Part shown: piece after piece, positions 1-9,956 of the stretch
How the letters are laid out: every line of letters begins with the position of its first letter
How positions within the stretch are numbered: position 1 is the first letter of the stretch
Source of the DNA: Mycobacterium angelicum
GTDB taxonomy: Bacteria > Actinomycetota > Actinomycetes > Mycobacteriales > Mycobacteriaceae
Reading direction: 5' to 3'
Length of the DNA stretch: 64,000 bases
Assembly (NCBI RefSeq): GCF_002086155.1
Contig: NZ_MVHE01000004.1
Span: forward strand, 1-64,000
Made by a program: the position numbers and the translations under genes
Notes under the pieces: model-generated
The model's input: the letters and a program-made list of their open reading frames with translations, nothing else
Told to the model about the DNA's origin: nothing
The model's database searches: none

Positions 1-504
1 GCCGCCGCTGCCGAACAGCCCGGCGGCCCCCCCGGCACCGCCAATTACGCCGGACCCGCCCGCGCCGCCGTTGCCGTACAACCAACCACCGGCCCCGCCG
101 GCGGCCCCGACAGCCCCGGTCCCGTTCGCCCCGTTGGCGCCGTTGCCGATCAGTGGGCGTCCGGTAGCCGCCACGAAGGGCGCGTTGATCGCGTTGAGTA
201 GCGGACTGGTTATCGACGCGGCGCTGGCGGCCTCGGCGGCCGCATAGGAACCCGCGCCGGCGGTCAAGGCCCGCACAAACTGGTCATGAAACACCGCGGC
301 CTGCGCACTCACCGTCTGATAGGACTGGGCGTGCGCGCCGAACACCGCCGCAACCGCCGCCGACACCTCATCGGCGCCCGCGGCCAGCACCGCCTCGATG
401 TTGCCCGCCGCCGCGGCGTTGGCCGCCCCGATCGCCGAACCGATACCCGCCAAATCCGTGCCAGCGGCCGCCATCCACTCCGGCACTGCGATCACATACG
501 ACAT
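1..504 (-). CDS. PE_PGRS family protein, N-terminal part (cut by window edge)
   Basis: The protein begins [15 protein letters not shown] and has a typical PE domain of about 95 residues, rich in alanine, with the usual FHDQFVRAL and SYAAAEAA stretches. A linker with the signature [11 protein letters not shown] follows, then Gly-Gly-Ala/Gly-Asn PGRS repeats that run off the left edge of the window, so the C terminus is missing. A GGGAGG ribosome site lies a few bases before the ATG. PE domains are export signals for type VII secretion, usually ESX-5, and PE_PGRS proteins are surface or secreted. The gene is divergent from purB; the 214 bases between them hold the purB -10 box and nothing else I recognise. 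Confidence 0.93.
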   Translation of the reverse strand, partial: MSYVIAVPEWMAAAGTDLAGIGSAIGAANAAAAGNIEAVLAAGADEVSAAVAAVFGAHAQSYQTVSAQAAVFHDQFVRALTAGAGSYAAAEAASAASITSPLLNAINAPFVAATGRPLIGNGANGANGTGAVGAAGGAGGWLYGNGGAGGSGVIGGAGGAAGLFGSGG

Positions 505-705
505 CGGACACCTCCCATGAGGTCATGGCCCAAAAAGCTGGGACGACCCGCGAGATGCCCGGTTACCAGCAACGCACGGGCAGGAGCGAATTGTATCGCC
601 GTAGGGAATGCGAAACGCCGATTTCGTCTTTTCCGCCCCCCAACACCCCGCGGAGCCCATCGATAGGACGCAGCCAGGAAATCAAATCAGGGCACCGCAC
701 GACCG

Positions 706-711
706 TAAGCT
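706..711 (+). promoter_or_regulatory. -10 hexamer TAAGCT of a probably leaderless purB transcript
   Basis: TAAGCT lies exactly 7 bases before GTG 719, and no Shine-Dalgarno sequence is visible. This is the spacing of mycobacterial leaderless starts. The same hexamer and spacing precede the polycysteine leader peptide near 59.37 kb. Confidence 0.45.
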
Positions 712-718
712 GTGTTTC

Positions 719-2149
719 GTGAGTTCCCCAGTGAGCATGCCGAACGTGCTGGCCAACCGTTATGCCAGCGCCGAGATGGTCGCCATCTGGTCGCCGGAGG
801 CCAAAGTGGTAGCCGAGCGGCGCCTGTGGCTGGCCGTCCTCAAGGCACAGGCCGAGCTGGGCGTGGACGTCCCCGCCAAGGCGATCGCCGACTACGAACG
901 CGTCCTCGAGGACGTCGACCTGGGCTCGATCGCGACCCGCGAGCGCGCCCTGCGCCACGACGTCAAGGCCCGCATCGAGGAATTCAACGCGCTGGCCGGT
1001 CACCAGCAGGTGCACAAGGGAATGACCAGTCGCGACCTGACCGAGAACGTCGAGCAGCTGCAGATCCGGCGCTCGCTGGATCTGGTCTTCTCGCACGGAG
1101 TGGCCGTGGCGGCCCGGCTCGCCGAGCGTGCGGTGGTCTATCGCGACCTGGTCATGGCCGGGCGCAGCCACAATGTCGCCGCGCAGGCCACCACGCTGGG
1201 CAAGCGATTCGCTTCGGCCGCGCAGGAGACGCTGGTCGCGCTGACCAGGCTGCGGGAGTTGATCGAGCGCTACCCGTTGCGTGGCATCAAGGGCCCGATG
1301 GGCACCGCCCAAGACATGCTCGACCTGCTGGACGGCGACAGCGCCAAGCTCGCCGAATTGGAGCGTCGCGTCGCCGACTTCCTAGGCTTCGCACTGGTTT
1401 TCAGCAGCGTCGGGCAGGTGTATCCGCGCTCGCTGGACCACGATGTGGTGTCCGCACTGGTTCAGCTGGGCGCCGGACCGTCCTCGCTGGCCCACACCAT
1501 TCGGCTGATGGCCGGGCACGAACTGGTCACCGAGGGTTTCGCGCCGGGCCAGGTGGGCTCCTCGGCGATGCCGCACAAGATGAACACCCGCAGTTGTGAA
1601 CGGGTCAACGGGCTGCAGGTCGTGCTGCGCGGCTATGCCTCGATGTCGGCCGAGTTGGCCGGCGCGCAGTGGAACGAGGGCGACGTCTTCTGTTCGGTGG
1701 TGCGCCGGGTTGCGTTGCCGGACAGCTTCTTTGCCGTCGACGGGCAGATCGAGACGTTCCTGACGGTGCTGGACGAGTTCGGCGCATACCCGGCGGTGAT
1801 CCAGCGCGAGCTGGACCGCTACCTGCCGTTCCTGGCCACCACCAAGGTGTTGATGGCGGCGGTGCGAGCGGGCATGGGCCGCGAGTCCGCGCACCACGTG
1901 ATCCGCGAGCACGCGGTAGCCACCGCGCTGGCCATGCGCGAACAGGGCGCAGAGCCTGACCTCTTGGACCGGTTGGCCGCCGATCCGCGGCTGCCGCTGA
2001 GCCGCGATGCGCTAGACGCCGCACTGGCCGACAAGAAGGCGTTCACCGGAGCCGCTGGCGACCAGGTCGACGAGGTCGCCGCGATGGTGGACGCGTTGGT
2101 GGGCCGCTATCCCGACGCGGCCAAATACACTCCGGGAGCGATCCTGTGA
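719..2149 (+). CDS. purB: Adenylosuccinate lyase
   Basis: Cytoplasmic enzyme of purine synthesis that releases fumarate from SAICAR (to AICAR) and from adenylosuccinate (to AMP). The family signature loop [11 protein letters not shown] is present, as are [11 protein letters not shown] and [17 protein letters not shown]. The C terminus [12 protein letters not shown] is as I recall it in Rv0777. GTG 719 is chosen because a TAAGCT -10 box sits 7 bases upstream. GTG 731, giving [11 protein letters not shown], is the alternative and gives the 472-residue length remembered for M. tuberculosis. The 3' end overlaps cyp126 by four bases (GTGA), so the two are probably translated in a coupled way. Confidence 0.96.
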   Translation: MSSPVSMPNVLANRYASAEMVAIWSPEAKVVAERRLWLAVLKAQAELGVDVPAKAIADYERVLEDVDLGSIATRERALRHDVKARIEEFNALAGHQQVHKGMTSRDLTENVEQLQIRRSLDLVFSHGVAVAARLAERAVVYRDLVMAGRSHNVAAQATTLGKRFASAAQETLVALTRLRELIERYPLRGIKGPMGTAQDMLDLLDGDSAKLAELERRVADFLGFALVFSSVGQVYPRSLDHDVVSALVQLGAGPSSLAHTIRLMAGHELVTEGFAPGQVGSSAMPHKMNTRSCERVNGLQVVLRGYASMSAELAGAQWNEGDVFCSVVRRVALPDSFFAVDGQIETFLTVLDEFGAYPAVIQRELDRYLPFLATTKVLMAAVRAGMGRESAHHVIREHAVATALAMREQGAEPDLLDRLAADPRLPLSRDALDAALADKKAFTGAAGDQVDEVAAMVDALVGRYPDAAKYTPGAIL

Positions 2150-3384
2150 CTCTCGCCGGCGCTCTCGCGGATATCGACTTCACCGACCTGGACAACTTCG
2201 CCAATGGTTTTCCGCACGACTTGTTCGCCGTCCATCGACGCCAGGCGCCGGTGTACTGGCACGAGCCGACCGACAACACTCCCGACGGCGAAGGCTTCTG
2301 GTCGGTGGCCACCCACGCGGAAACCCTTGAGGTACTTCGTGATCCGGTGACTTACTCGTCGGTCACCGGCGGTGACCGGCCGTTCGGCGGCACGCTGCTG
2401 CAGGATTTGGCCATTGCCGGCCAGGTGCTCAACATGATGGACGACCCACGGCATTCATACATCCGGCGACTCGTCAGCTCCGGGCTGACCCCGCGGATGA
2501 TCCGCCGCGTCGAGGACGACCTGCGCGCCCGCACCCGCCGACTGCTGGACGCCGTGCAGCCGGGTGAGCCGTTGGACTTTCTGGTCGAGGTCGCCGCCGA
2601 GCTGCCGATGCAGATGATCTGCATCCTGCTGGGAGTGCCGGAATCCGAACGGCATTGGCTGTTCGAGGCCATCGAGCCGCAATTCGATTTCGGCGGATCC
2701 CGCAAGGCCTCGCTGTCGCAGCTGTCGCTCGAAGAAGCCGGCTCGCGGATGTACAGCTATGGCCAGGAGCTGATCGCGGCCAAGCGGGCCAATCCGACCG
2801 ACGACATGCTGTCGGTCGTCGCCAACGCGATGCTCGACGATGCCCAGGCGCCGGCCCTAAGCGACCTCGAGGTGTACCTGTTCTTCAGCCTGCTGTTCAG
2901 CGCCGGCGCCGAGACGACCCGCAACGCGGTGGCCGGCGGCCTGCTGGCGCTGGCCGAGCATCCAGATCAATTGCGTGCGCTGCGAACCGATCTCGAGTCA
3001 TTGCCGACGGCCGTCGAGGAGATGGTCCGCTGGACCTCGCCGTCGCCGTCGAAGCGGCGCACCGCCACCCGCGACGTCACGCTCGGCGGCCAGTCGATCG
3101 AGGCGGGGCAGAAGGTGCAGATCTGGGAGGGCTCGGCCAACCGGGACGCCAATGTGTTCGACCGCCCGGACGAGTTCGACATTCGCCGGAAACCAAACCC
3201 GCACTTGGGTTTTGGACAGGGCGTGCACTATTGCCTGGGTGCCAATCTGGCCCGGCTGGAGCTGCGGGTGCTGTATGAGGAACTGCTGACGCGCTTCGAG
3301 GGCGTCCGGGTGACCCAACCCGTGGAATGGACACGCAGCAACCGGCATACCGGCATCCGGCACCTAGTCGTCGAACTGCGGTGA
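2146..3384 (+). CDS. cyp126: Cytochrome P450 CYP126
   Basis: A soluble bacterial P450 of 412 residues that resembles Rv0778. The oxygen-activation helix shows AGAETTRN, the ExxR region lies near [11 protein letters not shown], and the heme-binding loop reads [10 protein letters not shown], with the ligand Cys at about residue 363. Its GTG start overlaps the purB stop. The physiological substrate is unknown to me; work on M. tuberculosis CYP126A1 mainly describes inhibitor and azole binding. The last bases overlap the start of the next gene (GTGA), so purB, cyp126 and the transporter gene probably form one operon. Confidence 0.93.
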   Translation: MTLAGALADIDFTDLDNFANGFPHDLFAVHRRQAPVYWHEPTDNTPDGEGFWSVATHAETLEVLRDPVTYSSVTGGDRPFGGTLLQDLAIAGQVLNMMDDPRHSYIRRLVSSGLTPRMIRRVEDDLRARTRRLLDAVQPGEPLDFLVEVAAELPMQMICILLGVPESERHWLFEAIEPQFDFGGSRKASLSQLSLEEAGSRMYSYGQELIAAKRANPTDDMLSVVANAMLDDAQAPALSDLEVYLFFSLLFSAGAETTRNAVAGGLLALAEHPDQLRALRTDLESLPTAVEEMVRWTSPSPSKRRTATRDVTLGGQSIEAGQKVQIWEGSANRDANVFDRPDEFDIRRKPNPHLGFGQGVHYCLGANLARLELRVLYEELLTRFEGVRVTQPVEWTRSNRHTGIRHLVVELR

Positions 3385-4367
3385 AGGCCCGGCTCGCTGA
3401 CCTCGAGCCGGCACCCGACGTGTTCGCCGCGGTGATGGCTACCGGAATCCTGTCGATCGCCGCGGGCAAGCATGAGTACACCCGGATCAGTGACGCGTTG
3501 GGCGTGCTGGCCACGGCCGCACTCGTTGCCCTGGCCGGATTGGTGATGGCCCTTGCACTCGCCAAACGAAACGCATTGTGGGACTTGACCGATCCCGACG
3601 TGACACTGCGACTATTCACCTTCGTTGCCGCCTGTGCGGTGCTGGACAGCCGGCTGGCGTCCTCTGCCGCGGTGATGTATGTGCTTGGCGCCGTTGCGTT
3701 GTCGTCGTGGTTGGCGCTGGCGTTGCTCAGTGCGCGCAACATGGCGAAGGCTCGCCCCTGGAGGGCGCTGCGCGACCGGGCGCACGGCGCCTGGGAGCTG
3801 GCCAGCGTGGGTACCTCGGGTCTGGCGATCGTTGCCACCCAGGTGGATCTGCACACCCCGCATCACTGGGGGCTGTGGGTGGCCGTGCCGGTCTGGCTGG
3901 TGGCTCTATGTCTTTACGGGTTGATGACCTGGCTGATTTTGTGGCGCGCGATCGCCGAGCGCGCCAAGGAGCTGGAGCCCGATTCCTGGATTCTCATGGG
4001 CGGGTTGGCGATTGCCACGCTGGCCGGTGACAACATCCATACCCTGGCCGCGAGCTGGCTGGCGCCGACGGTGCGAGTGCTCACCGTGACTACCTGGGTG
4101 GCGGCCACGCTGTGGATACCGGCGTTGATCTACTTCGGCCTGCAGCGAATCAACCGGCGGCCCGGCATGTTGCACTTCGCCGGTGTGTGGTGGGCGATGG
4201 TATTCCCGCTGGGCATGTACTCGGCAGCCACCGCCGCGACGGCGGCCGAGCTCGGTCAGCGTTCGCTCAGCACGGTGTCGCTGGTGTTCTTCTGGGTAGC
4301 ACTGGCGGCCTGGGTCATCGTCGCCAGCGCCGGTCTGCTGCGGGCCGTCAATAACGCCGCAGGCTGA
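3381..4367 (+). CDS. TDT/SLAC1-family membrane transporter
   Basis: A polytopic membrane protein of 328 residues with about ten hydrophobic segments. The N-terminal [17 protein letters not shown] resembles the first helix of the tellurite-resistance/dicarboxylate transporter (TehA, Mae1, SLAC1) family, which moves C4-dicarboxylates, sulfite or anions across the inner membrane. The start is GTG 3381, which overlaps the cyp126 stop. I do not recall this gene between Rv0778 and Rv0779c in H37Rv, so it may be an insertion or an ancestral gene lost there. The substrate cannot be told from the sequence. The 3' end overlaps the convergent gene by 20 bases. Confidence 0.8.
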   Translation: MKARLADLEPAPDVFAAVMATGILSIAAGKHEYTRISDALGVLATAALVALAGLVMALALAKRNALWDLTDPDVTLRLFTFVAACAVLDSRLASSAAVMYVLGAVALSSWLALALLSARNMAKARPWRALRDRAHGAWELASVGTSGLAIVATQVDLHTPHHWGLWVAVPVWLVALCLYGLMTWLILWRAIAERAKELEPDSWILMGGLAIATLAGDNIHTLAASWLAPTVRVLTVTTWVAATLWIPALIYFGLQRINRRPGMLHFAGVWWAMVFPLGMYSAATAATAAELGQRSLSTVSLVFFWVALAAWVIVASAGLLRAVNNAAG

Positions 4368-4965
4368 TCCCGGCCGCCCGCAGCTCGAGGGCGGCCAGCC
4401 CGCGGATGATCGCCGGATCCTCCTGGCGCCACCCGCCGACGGGATCCGCGCTGACGGCGGCCAGCTTGGCCGGCGAGCGGTTCGCCAACGCGCGCAACGC
4501 GAGCAGCTGCTGACCGGCCGACGTTGCGGCCAGCGCAGTCACGGTCCACTTGCGCCGGAAGAACCGCAGCCGCAAAAACAGCCACGGCCCGCCGAAAGCG
4601 AGAATCGGCGTCGCGGACACCGCGATCGCCAGCACCACCGCGAGCCAGCTCGCCGTGGTGTCCAGACTGTGCCCCGCCCCGGCGATGTCGAGGGCCGCGT
4701 CGGCGGCAGCGGTGAGCGGCTTGCTGAGCGCGTCACCGACCAACGGCACGTGTTGTGCGCCGTGGCCCGCCGAGCCCAGATTGCCGGCGACGCCGTGCGC
4801 GCCGATCTCCACCTGCCGGCCCGCCTCGGCGATCGTCGAGATTGCACTGTGCACGGCGATGCCGACGAACACCCATATCGTGGTCCACACCGCAACGACG
4901 ATGTCGCTCATCAGTTGGATGAACAGTCGGACCGGTCTGGTGGAGTAGGGCAAGTACCGCGTCAT
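4348..4965 (-). CDS. Conserved transmembrane protein (Rv0779c-like)
   Basis: A 205-residue protein with a membrane segment near residues 20-42 (IVVAVWTTIWVFVGIAV), a loop of about 60 residues rich in Gly, Ala and His, and a second hydrophobic stretch near 105-132 (WLAVVLAIAVSATPILAF) before a basic FLRLRFFRRKW. The C-terminal 50 residues look cytoplasmic and helical. It matches Rv0779c in position and size as I remember it, a protein without known function. It runs opposite to purC, with which it shares a promoter region of about 50 bases containing a 15-base palindrome. Confidence 0.82.
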   Translation of the reverse strand: MTRYLPYSTRPVRLFIQLMSDIVVAVWTTIWVFVGIAVHSAISTIAEAGRQVEIGAHGVAGNLGSAGHGAQHVPLVGDALSKPLTAAADAALDIAGAGHSLDTTASWLAVVLAIAVSATPILAFGGPWLFLRLRFFRRKWTVTALAATSAGQQLLALRALANRSPAKLAAVSADPVGGWRQEDPAIIRGLAALELRAAGISLRRY

Positions 4966-4975
4966 AGTGCTGATC

Positions 4976-4990
4976 CCAGCACAGTGCTGG
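4976..4990. promoter_or_regulatory. 15-bp palindrome between divergent genes
   Basis: CCAGCAC-A-GTGCTGG is a perfect inverted repeat with 7-base arms and a single central base. It lies 10 bases upstream of the Rv0779c-like start and about 15 bases before the purC -10 box, which is a good place for an operator. No regulator is identified. Confidence 0.4.
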
Positions 4991-5005
4991 TCTTATCCCG
5001 CCCGA

Positions 5006-5011
5006 TAGGCT
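5006..5011 (+). promoter_or_regulatory. -10 hexamer TAGGCT before purC
   Basis: TAGGCT is followed by six bases and then ATG 5018. There is no Shine-Dalgarno sequence, so purC mRNA is probably leaderless. Confidence 0.45.
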
Positions 5012-5017
5012 GACCCG

Positions 5018-5911
5018 ATGCGTCCCGCATTGTCCGATTACCGGCATCTGACCAGCGGCAAGGTCCGTGACATCTACCGCGTCGATGATGAGCATCTGTT
5101 GCTGGTCGCCAGCGATCGGATCTCGGCGTACGACTTCGTCCTGGACAGCACGATCCCGGACAAGGGCCGCATCTTGACCGCGATGAGCGTGTTCTTCTTC
5201 GGCCTGGTCGACGCGCCCAACCACCTGGCCGGCCCACCGGACGACCCGCGCATCCCCGACGACGTGCTCGGCCGCGCGCTTGTGGTACGCCGGCTGGAAA
5301 TGTTCCCGGTCGAGTGTGTGGCCCGCGGCTACCTGACCGGGTCGGGGTTACTGGACTATCAGGCGACCGGCAAGGTGTGCGGCATTGCGTTGCCACCCGG
5401 ATTGGTCGAGGCCAGCAAGTTCAGCACGCCGCTGTTCACTCCGGCAACCAAAGCCGAACTGGGTGACCACGACGAGAACATCTCGTTCGACCGGGTGATC
5501 GAAATGGTGGGCGTGGTGCCTGCCAACCAACTGCGCGACCGCACCCTGCAGATCTACGTCCAGGCCGCCGACCACGCGCTGACCAAGGGAATCATCATCG
5601 CCGACACCAAGTTTGAATTCGGCAGCGACCGCGACGGAAACCTGTTGCTGGCCGACGAGATCTTCACCCCCGACTCGTCTCGGTACTGGCCCGCCGACGA
5701 GTACCGGCCCGGTGTGGTCCAGAACAGCTTCGACAAGCAGTTCGTCCGCAACTGGCTCACCAGTCCCGCGTCCGGCTGGGACCGGCACGGCACTGTGCCG
5801 CCGCCGCCGCTGCCGGATGACATCATCAAAGCCACGCGTGACCGCTATATCAATGCCTACGAACGTATTTCGGGCCTGAGCTTCGACAGCTGGATCGGGC
5901 CGGGCGCATGA
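5018..5911 (+). CDS. purC: SAICAR synthetase (phosphoribosylaminoimidazole-succinocarboxamide synthase)
   Basis: Joins CAIR and aspartate with ATP to make SAICAR in the cytoplasmic purine pathway, one step before PurB. The 297 residues carry the N-terminal [28 protein letters not shown] and the ATP/substrate motifs [13 protein letters not shown] and [10 protein letters not shown], and [13 protein letters not shown], all diagnostic of PurC. Length and position agree with Rv0780. The stop overlaps the start of ptrB by four bases (ATGA), so the peptidase is probably co-translated. Confidence 0.97.
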   Translation: MRPALSDYRHLTSGKVRDIYRVDDEHLLLVASDRISAYDFVLDSTIPDKGRILTAMSVFFFGLVDAPNHLAGPPDDPRIPDDVLGRALVVRRLEMFPVECVARGYLTGSGLLDYQATGKVCGIALPPGLVEASKFSTPLFTPATKAELGDHDENISFDRVIEMVGVVPANQLRDRTLQIYVQAADHALTKGIIIADTKFEFGSDRDGNLLLADEIFTPDSSRYWPADEYRPGVVQNSFDKQFVRNWLTSPASGWDRHGTVPPPPLPDDIIKATRDRYINAYERISGLSFDSWIGPGA

Positions 5912-8022
5912 CGGCAAATCCGACTCCGCCCAAGGCGAAACGGGTGGAGACCCGGCGCGAGCATCACGGCGACGTCTTCATCGATCCCTACGAATGGCTG
6001 CGTGACAAGGACAGCCCGGAAGTCATCGCCTACCTCGAGGCCGAAAACGACTACACCGATCAGCTGACCGCACACCTGGAGCCGTTGCGGCAGAAGATCT
6101 TCGACGAGATCAAGGCCCGCACCAAGGAAACCGACCTGTCGGTTCCGAGCCGGCGCGGCGACTGGTGGTACTACGGCCGCACCTTCGAGGGCAAACAGTA
6201 CGCCGTCCATTGCCGTTGCCCGGTGGCCGATCCCGACGACTGGGATCCGCCGGAGTTCGATCAGCACACCGAAATACCCGGTGAACAATTGGTCCTCGAC
6301 GAAAACGTGGAAGCCGAGGGCCACGACTTCTTCGCGCTGGGCGCGGCCGGCATCAGCCTGGACGGCAACCTGCTTGCCTTTTCGGTCGATGTGGTCGGCG
6401 ATGAACGATATACGCTGCGGTTCAAGGACTTACGCACCGGCGAGCAGTATCCGGACGAGATCGTCGGCATCGGCGCCGGGGCGACCTGGGCCGCCGACAA
6501 CCGCACCGTCTACTACACGACGGTGGACGCGGCCTGGCGCCCGGATACGGTGTGGCGCTACCGGCTCGGCGCCGCCGACTCGTCCGAGCAGGTCTACCAC
6601 GAACCCGACGAACGGTTCTGGCTCGCGGTCGGACGCACCCGCAGCAACGCCTACGTGATGATCGCGGCCGGCTCGTCCGTCACCTCTGAGGTCCGCTACG
6701 CCGACGCGGCCGACCCCGATGCCGAGTTCACCGTCGTGCTGCCCCGGCGGGAGGGTGTCGAGTACTCGGTCGAGCACGCCGTCGTCGGCGGGCAGGACCG
6801 ATTCCTGATCCTGCACAACGACGGCGCGGTGAACTTCACGCTGACCGACGCGCCCGTCGGCGACCCGACGCGGCAACACACCCTGATTGCGCACCGTGAC
6901 GATGTCCGGCTGGACGGCATGGATGCCTTCGCCGAGCATCTGGTGGTCAGCTACCGGCGCGAGGCGCTGCCCCGGATTCAGTTGTGGCCCTTGACAGACG
7001 ACGGTTACGGTGCGCCCGAGGAGGTTTCGTTCGACTCCGAGCTGATGTCGGCGGGCCTCGGCCCCAATCCGAACTGGATTACGCCGAAGCTGAGGGTGGG
7101 CGCTGGATCTTTCATCACCCCGATGCGGATCTACGACATCGATCTGGTGACCGGCGGGCGCACCTTGCTCAAAGAGCAGCCGGTGCTCGGCGGCTACCGC
7201 CGGGAGGACTACGTCGAACGCCGCGATTGGGCCCACGCGGACGACGGCGCCCGGATCCCCATTTCCATCGTGCACCGCGTCGGGCTCGAATTCCCGGCTC
7301 CGGCAATGATTTACGGCTACGGCGCCTACGAGATGTGCGAGGATCCCAGGTTCTCCATCGCCCGGATTTCGCTGTTGGACCGCGGCATGGCGTGTGTGGT
7401 CGCCCACGTCCGCGGTGGCGGCGAGATGGGACGGCTGTGGTACGAGCACGGCAAGATGCTGGAGAAGAAGAACACGTTCACCGATTTCATCGCGGTGGCA
7501 AGGCATTTGGTGCAGACGGGGATCACCCGGCCGCAGCAGCTGGTGGCTCTCGGGGGCAGTGCCGGCGGGCTGCTGATGGGCGCGGTGGCCAACATGGCGC
7601 CGGATCTGTTCGCCGGGATTCTCGCGCAGGTGCCGTTCGTCGACCCGCTGACCACGATCCTGGACCCGTCGTTGCCGCTGACCGTCACCGAGTGGGACGA
7701 GTGGGGCAACCCGTTGAGCGACAGTGACGTCTACGAGTACATGAAGTCGTATTCGCCGTACGAAAACGTCGCAGCCAGAAGGTATCCGGCCATCCTGGCG
7801 ATGACATCGCTGAACGACACCCGGGTCTATTATGTCGAGCCGGCGAAATGGGTTGCGGCGCTGCGGCACACCAACGGTGACACCAGCGCTGCGGGCAGCC
7901 CGGTGCTGTTGAAGACCCAGATGAACGCCGGTCACGGTGGCATCAGCGGCCGCTATGAACGCTGGAAGGAAACCGCATTCCAGTACGCCTGGCTGATCGC
8001 TACCGCCGGCTTGTCAACCTGA
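5908..8022 (+). CDS. ptrB: Oligopeptidase B (protease II), intact
   Basis: A serine peptidase of the prolyl-oligopeptidase family (S9A) that cuts short peptides after Lys or Arg. It has 704 residues: an N-terminal beta-propeller of about 400 residues, then the alpha/beta-hydrolase domain. The nucleophile is Ser551 in GGSAGG, with Asp637 (LNDTRVYY) and His676 (NAGHGG) as the other triad members. In H37Rv the gene is, as I recall, annotated in two pieces (ptrBa Rv0781 and ptrBb Rv0782). Here the frame is open throughout, so the enzyme should be active. The gene is coupled to purC and overlaps the convergent PPE gene by nine bases. Confidence 0.95.
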   Translation: MTANPTPPKAKRVETRREHHGDVFIDPYEWLRDKDSPEVIAYLEAENDYTDQLTAHLEPLRQKIFDEIKARTKETDLSVPSRRGDWWYYGRTFEGKQYAVHCRCPVADPDDWDPPEFDQHTEIPGEQLVLDENVEAEGHDFFALGAAGISLDGNLLAFSVDVVGDERYTLRFKDLRTGEQYPDEIVGIGAGATWAADNRTVYYTTVDAAWRPDTVWRYRLGAADSSEQVYHEPDERFWLAVGRTRSNAYVMIAAGSSVTSEVRYADAADPDAEFTVVLPRREGVEYSVEHAVVGGQDRFLILHNDGAVNFTLTDAPVGDPTRQHTLIAHRDDVRLDGMDAFAEHLVVSYRREALPRIQLWPLTDDGYGAPEEVSFDSELMSAGLGPNPNWITPKLRVGAGSFITPMRIYDIDLVTGGRTLLKEQPVLGGYRREDYVERRDWAHADDGARIPISIVHRVGLEFPAPAMIYGYGAYEMCEDPRFSIARISLLDRGMACVVAHVRGGGEMGRLWYEHGKMLEKKNTFTDFIAVARHLVQTGITRPQQLVALGGSAGGLLMGAVANMAPDLFAGILAQVPFVDPLTTILDPSLPLTVTEWDEWGNPLSDSDVYEYMKSYSPYENVAARRYPAILAMTSLNDTRVYYVEPAKWVAALRHTNGDTSAAGSPVLLKTQMNAGHGGISGRYERWKETAFQYAWLIATAGLST

Positions 8023-9804
8023 ATGCCAGAAGCCCGAAAACCTGCTGCCCGTGTTGAAGCCGCCGGAGTTGAAGAAGCCGACGTTGTACAAGCCGGAGTT
8101 CGCAAACCCGTTCTCCGGACCAGAATTCGCGTAACCGGAGTTTCCGTGACCGCCGCGGTTGTGGATGCCCGAGTTCAATTCGCCCAGGTTTCCCAGGCCG
8201 GAGACGGCGTTTCCGATGTTCCCGTAGCCACTGGTCAGGCTGCTCTGTATGCTGCCGAAGCCCGAGTTGAAGCTGCCATCGTTCCAGAAGCCCGAATTGG
8301 GCCCCGGGCCGTTGTTGCCGAAGCCCGAATAGGGGCCGGGGCCGTCGCCGCTGTTTCCGAACCCGGTGTTCAGATGGCCGGCGTTGAATCCACCGGTGTT
8401 CACGAAGCCTGAGTTGAAAAAGCCGGTGTTCGTATCGCCCGAATTGAATCCGAACGAATTGGTTAAGCCCGAGTCGAAGTTGCCGGTGTTGACGTTGCCG
8501 GAATTGAAAGCGCCGGTGTTCGTCTGACCGGAGTTGAAGAGGCCGGAATTTTCGCTGCCAGAGTTGAAGAACCCGGTGTTCAGCCCACCGGAGTTGAAGA
8601 ATCCACTGTTCACATCGCCCGAGCTGCCCCAGCCGGTGTTGGTTTGGCCCGTGAGGGCGATGCCGGTGTTGCCGGTGCCGGCGTTCCCGATGCCCACGTT
8701 GTTGGTACCTGAGTTGAAGAAGCCGATATTTCCGGTCCCGGAGTTGCCCAAGCCGATGTTGCCGGTGCCGGAGTTGAGCCCGCCAGCGAAATTGAAGCCG
8801 ATTTGGTGGTCGCCGGTGAGCCCGATGCCGATGTTGCCGACGCCGGTGTTGCCGAAGCCGATGTTGAAGCTGCCGGTATTGCCAAGGCCGACGTTGCTGG
8901 TGCCGTTGTTTCCGTACCCGACATTCGAATCGCCGTTGTTGCCGCTGCCGACGTTGGTGTTTCCGGTGTTGCCGCTACCAATGTTCGAGTTCCCGGTGTT
9001 CCCGCCGCCGGCATTGGCGGCGCCGTGGTTTCCGTTGCCCAAGTTCCAGTCGCCGCGGTTCCCGTTGCCCAGGTTGAAGTTGCCGTTGTTTCCGCTGCCG
9101 ACGTTTCCGCTTCCCGGTCTTCTGTCGCCGGCCGAGTTCCCACTCCCGACGTTGTAGCTGCCGAGATTGCCGCTGCCCAAATTGACGTCGCCGGTGTTGG
9201 CGCTGCCGGCGTTGTAGTTGCCGGTGTTGCCGGAGCCGATGTTGCCACGACCTATGTTCCCGAACCCCGGATTCCAATCAAACGCGCTGAGCAGGCTTTG
9301 CCACGGGGAAAGTCCCGCGGCGGCGATCGTGGCGCTCGCGTGGTAGTCCGCCATTGCGACGACATTCTGGACCCACATTTGCTCGTACTCGAACTCCGTC
9401 GCGAAAATCGCCGGAATGTTCTGGCCGAACAGGTTCGACCGGGCAAGCGACACCAACTGGGCTCGATTGGCCGCAACTGCCGGCGGTGGCACCGTCGCGG
9501 TGAACGCTGTTTCGAAGGCGGCGGCTATCGATTGAGCCTGTCCCGAGGCTTGCTCGGCGTGGGCGGCCGCCGCGGTTAGCCACCCCGAATACGGCGTCGC
9601 GGCGGCGAGCATCGATGCCGACGACGGACCCCGCCACCACTGGTCTGCCAGCCCCGAGATCGTCGACGTGAATCCCGTTGCCGCCGAATTCAATTCGGCT
9701 GCCAGCCCGTCCCAAGCCGCGGCCGATGACAGCAATGGCCCGGACCCGGCACCGGAAAACATCAGCGCCGCATTCACTTCGGGCGGCAGAACCAGATATT
9801 GCAT
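8014..9804 (-). CDS. PPE family protein, MPTR subfamily
   Basis: A 596-residue PPE protein. It opens MQYLVLPPEVNAALMFSGAG and keeps the PPE-domain hallmarks WxG-like QWWRGPSS, SLARSNLFGQNIPAI and EYEQMWVQNVVAMADYH over about 180 residues. Then come about 400 residues of pentapeptide-type major polymorphic tandem repeats (NxGxGNxG, FNSG, NTGF). PPE-MPTR proteins are ESX-5 substrates at the cell surface. ATG 9804 is preceded by a GGAAGG ribosome site. No PE partner is adjacent. The frame stays open far upstream through the neighbouring exporter gene, but the PPE start is unmistakable. The C terminus overlaps the end of ptrB. Confidence 0.93.
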   Translation of the reverse strand: MQYLVLPPEVNAALMFSGAGSGPLLSSAAAWDGLAAELNSAATGFTSTISGLADQWWRGPSSASMLAAATPYSGWLTAAAAHAEQASGQAQSIAAAFETAFTATVPPPAVAANRAQLVSLARSNLFGQNIPAIFATEFEYEQMWVQNVVAMADYHASATIAAAGLSPWQSLLSAFDWNPGFGNIGRGNIGSGNTGNYNAGSANTGDVNLGSGNLGSYNVGSGNSAGDRRPGSGNVGSGNNGNFNLGNGNRGDWNLGNGNHGAANAGGGNTGNSNIGSGNTGNTNVGSGNNGDSNVGYGNNGTSNVGLGNTGSFNIGFGNTGVGNIGIGLTGDHQIGFNFAGGLNSGTGNIGLGNSGTGNIGFFNSGTNNVGIGNAGTGNTGIALTGQTNTGWGSSGDVNSGFFNSGGLNTGFFNSGSENSGLFNSGQTNTGAFNSGNVNTGNFDSGLTNSFGFNSGDTNTGFFNSGFVNTGGFNAGHLNTGFGNSGDGPGPYSGFGNNGPGPNSGFWNDGSFNSGFGSIQSSLTSGYGNIGNAVSGLGNLGELNSGIHNRGGHGNSGYANSGPENGFANSGLYNVGFFNSGGFNTGSRFSGFWHSG

Positions 9805-9924
9805 CGCGACAATATCCTTCCTATCGCAACCGCCGACGCGGCGAACGCCAAAACCGACCCGACAAGAGTAGGGCGTTGGGTGACCGCCCGTGGACGAATC
9901 GTTTGAGTCGGCGGTCGTCGTCGA

Positions 9925-9956
9925 CGGTTGATCAGCCGGCCGGTTGATCAGCCGGC
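9925..9956. repeat. Perfect tandem duplication of a 16-bp unit
   Basis: CGGTTGATCAGCCGGC occurs twice in direct succession, and the exporter stop codon lies inside the copy nearer the gene. The units contain self-complementary pieces (TGATCA, GCCGGC), so replication slippage is a likely origin. Confidence 0.6.

Noticed and set aside
6430..7935. A 501-codon open frame opposite to ptrB.
   Set aside because: It is a GC-rich shadow with no recognisable domain; ptrB on the other strand is complete with catalytic residues.
9925..9956. The duplicated TGATCAGCCGGC unit as a transposon target-site duplication.
   Set aside because: The copies are directly adjacent with no element between them; slippage is the simpler explanation.
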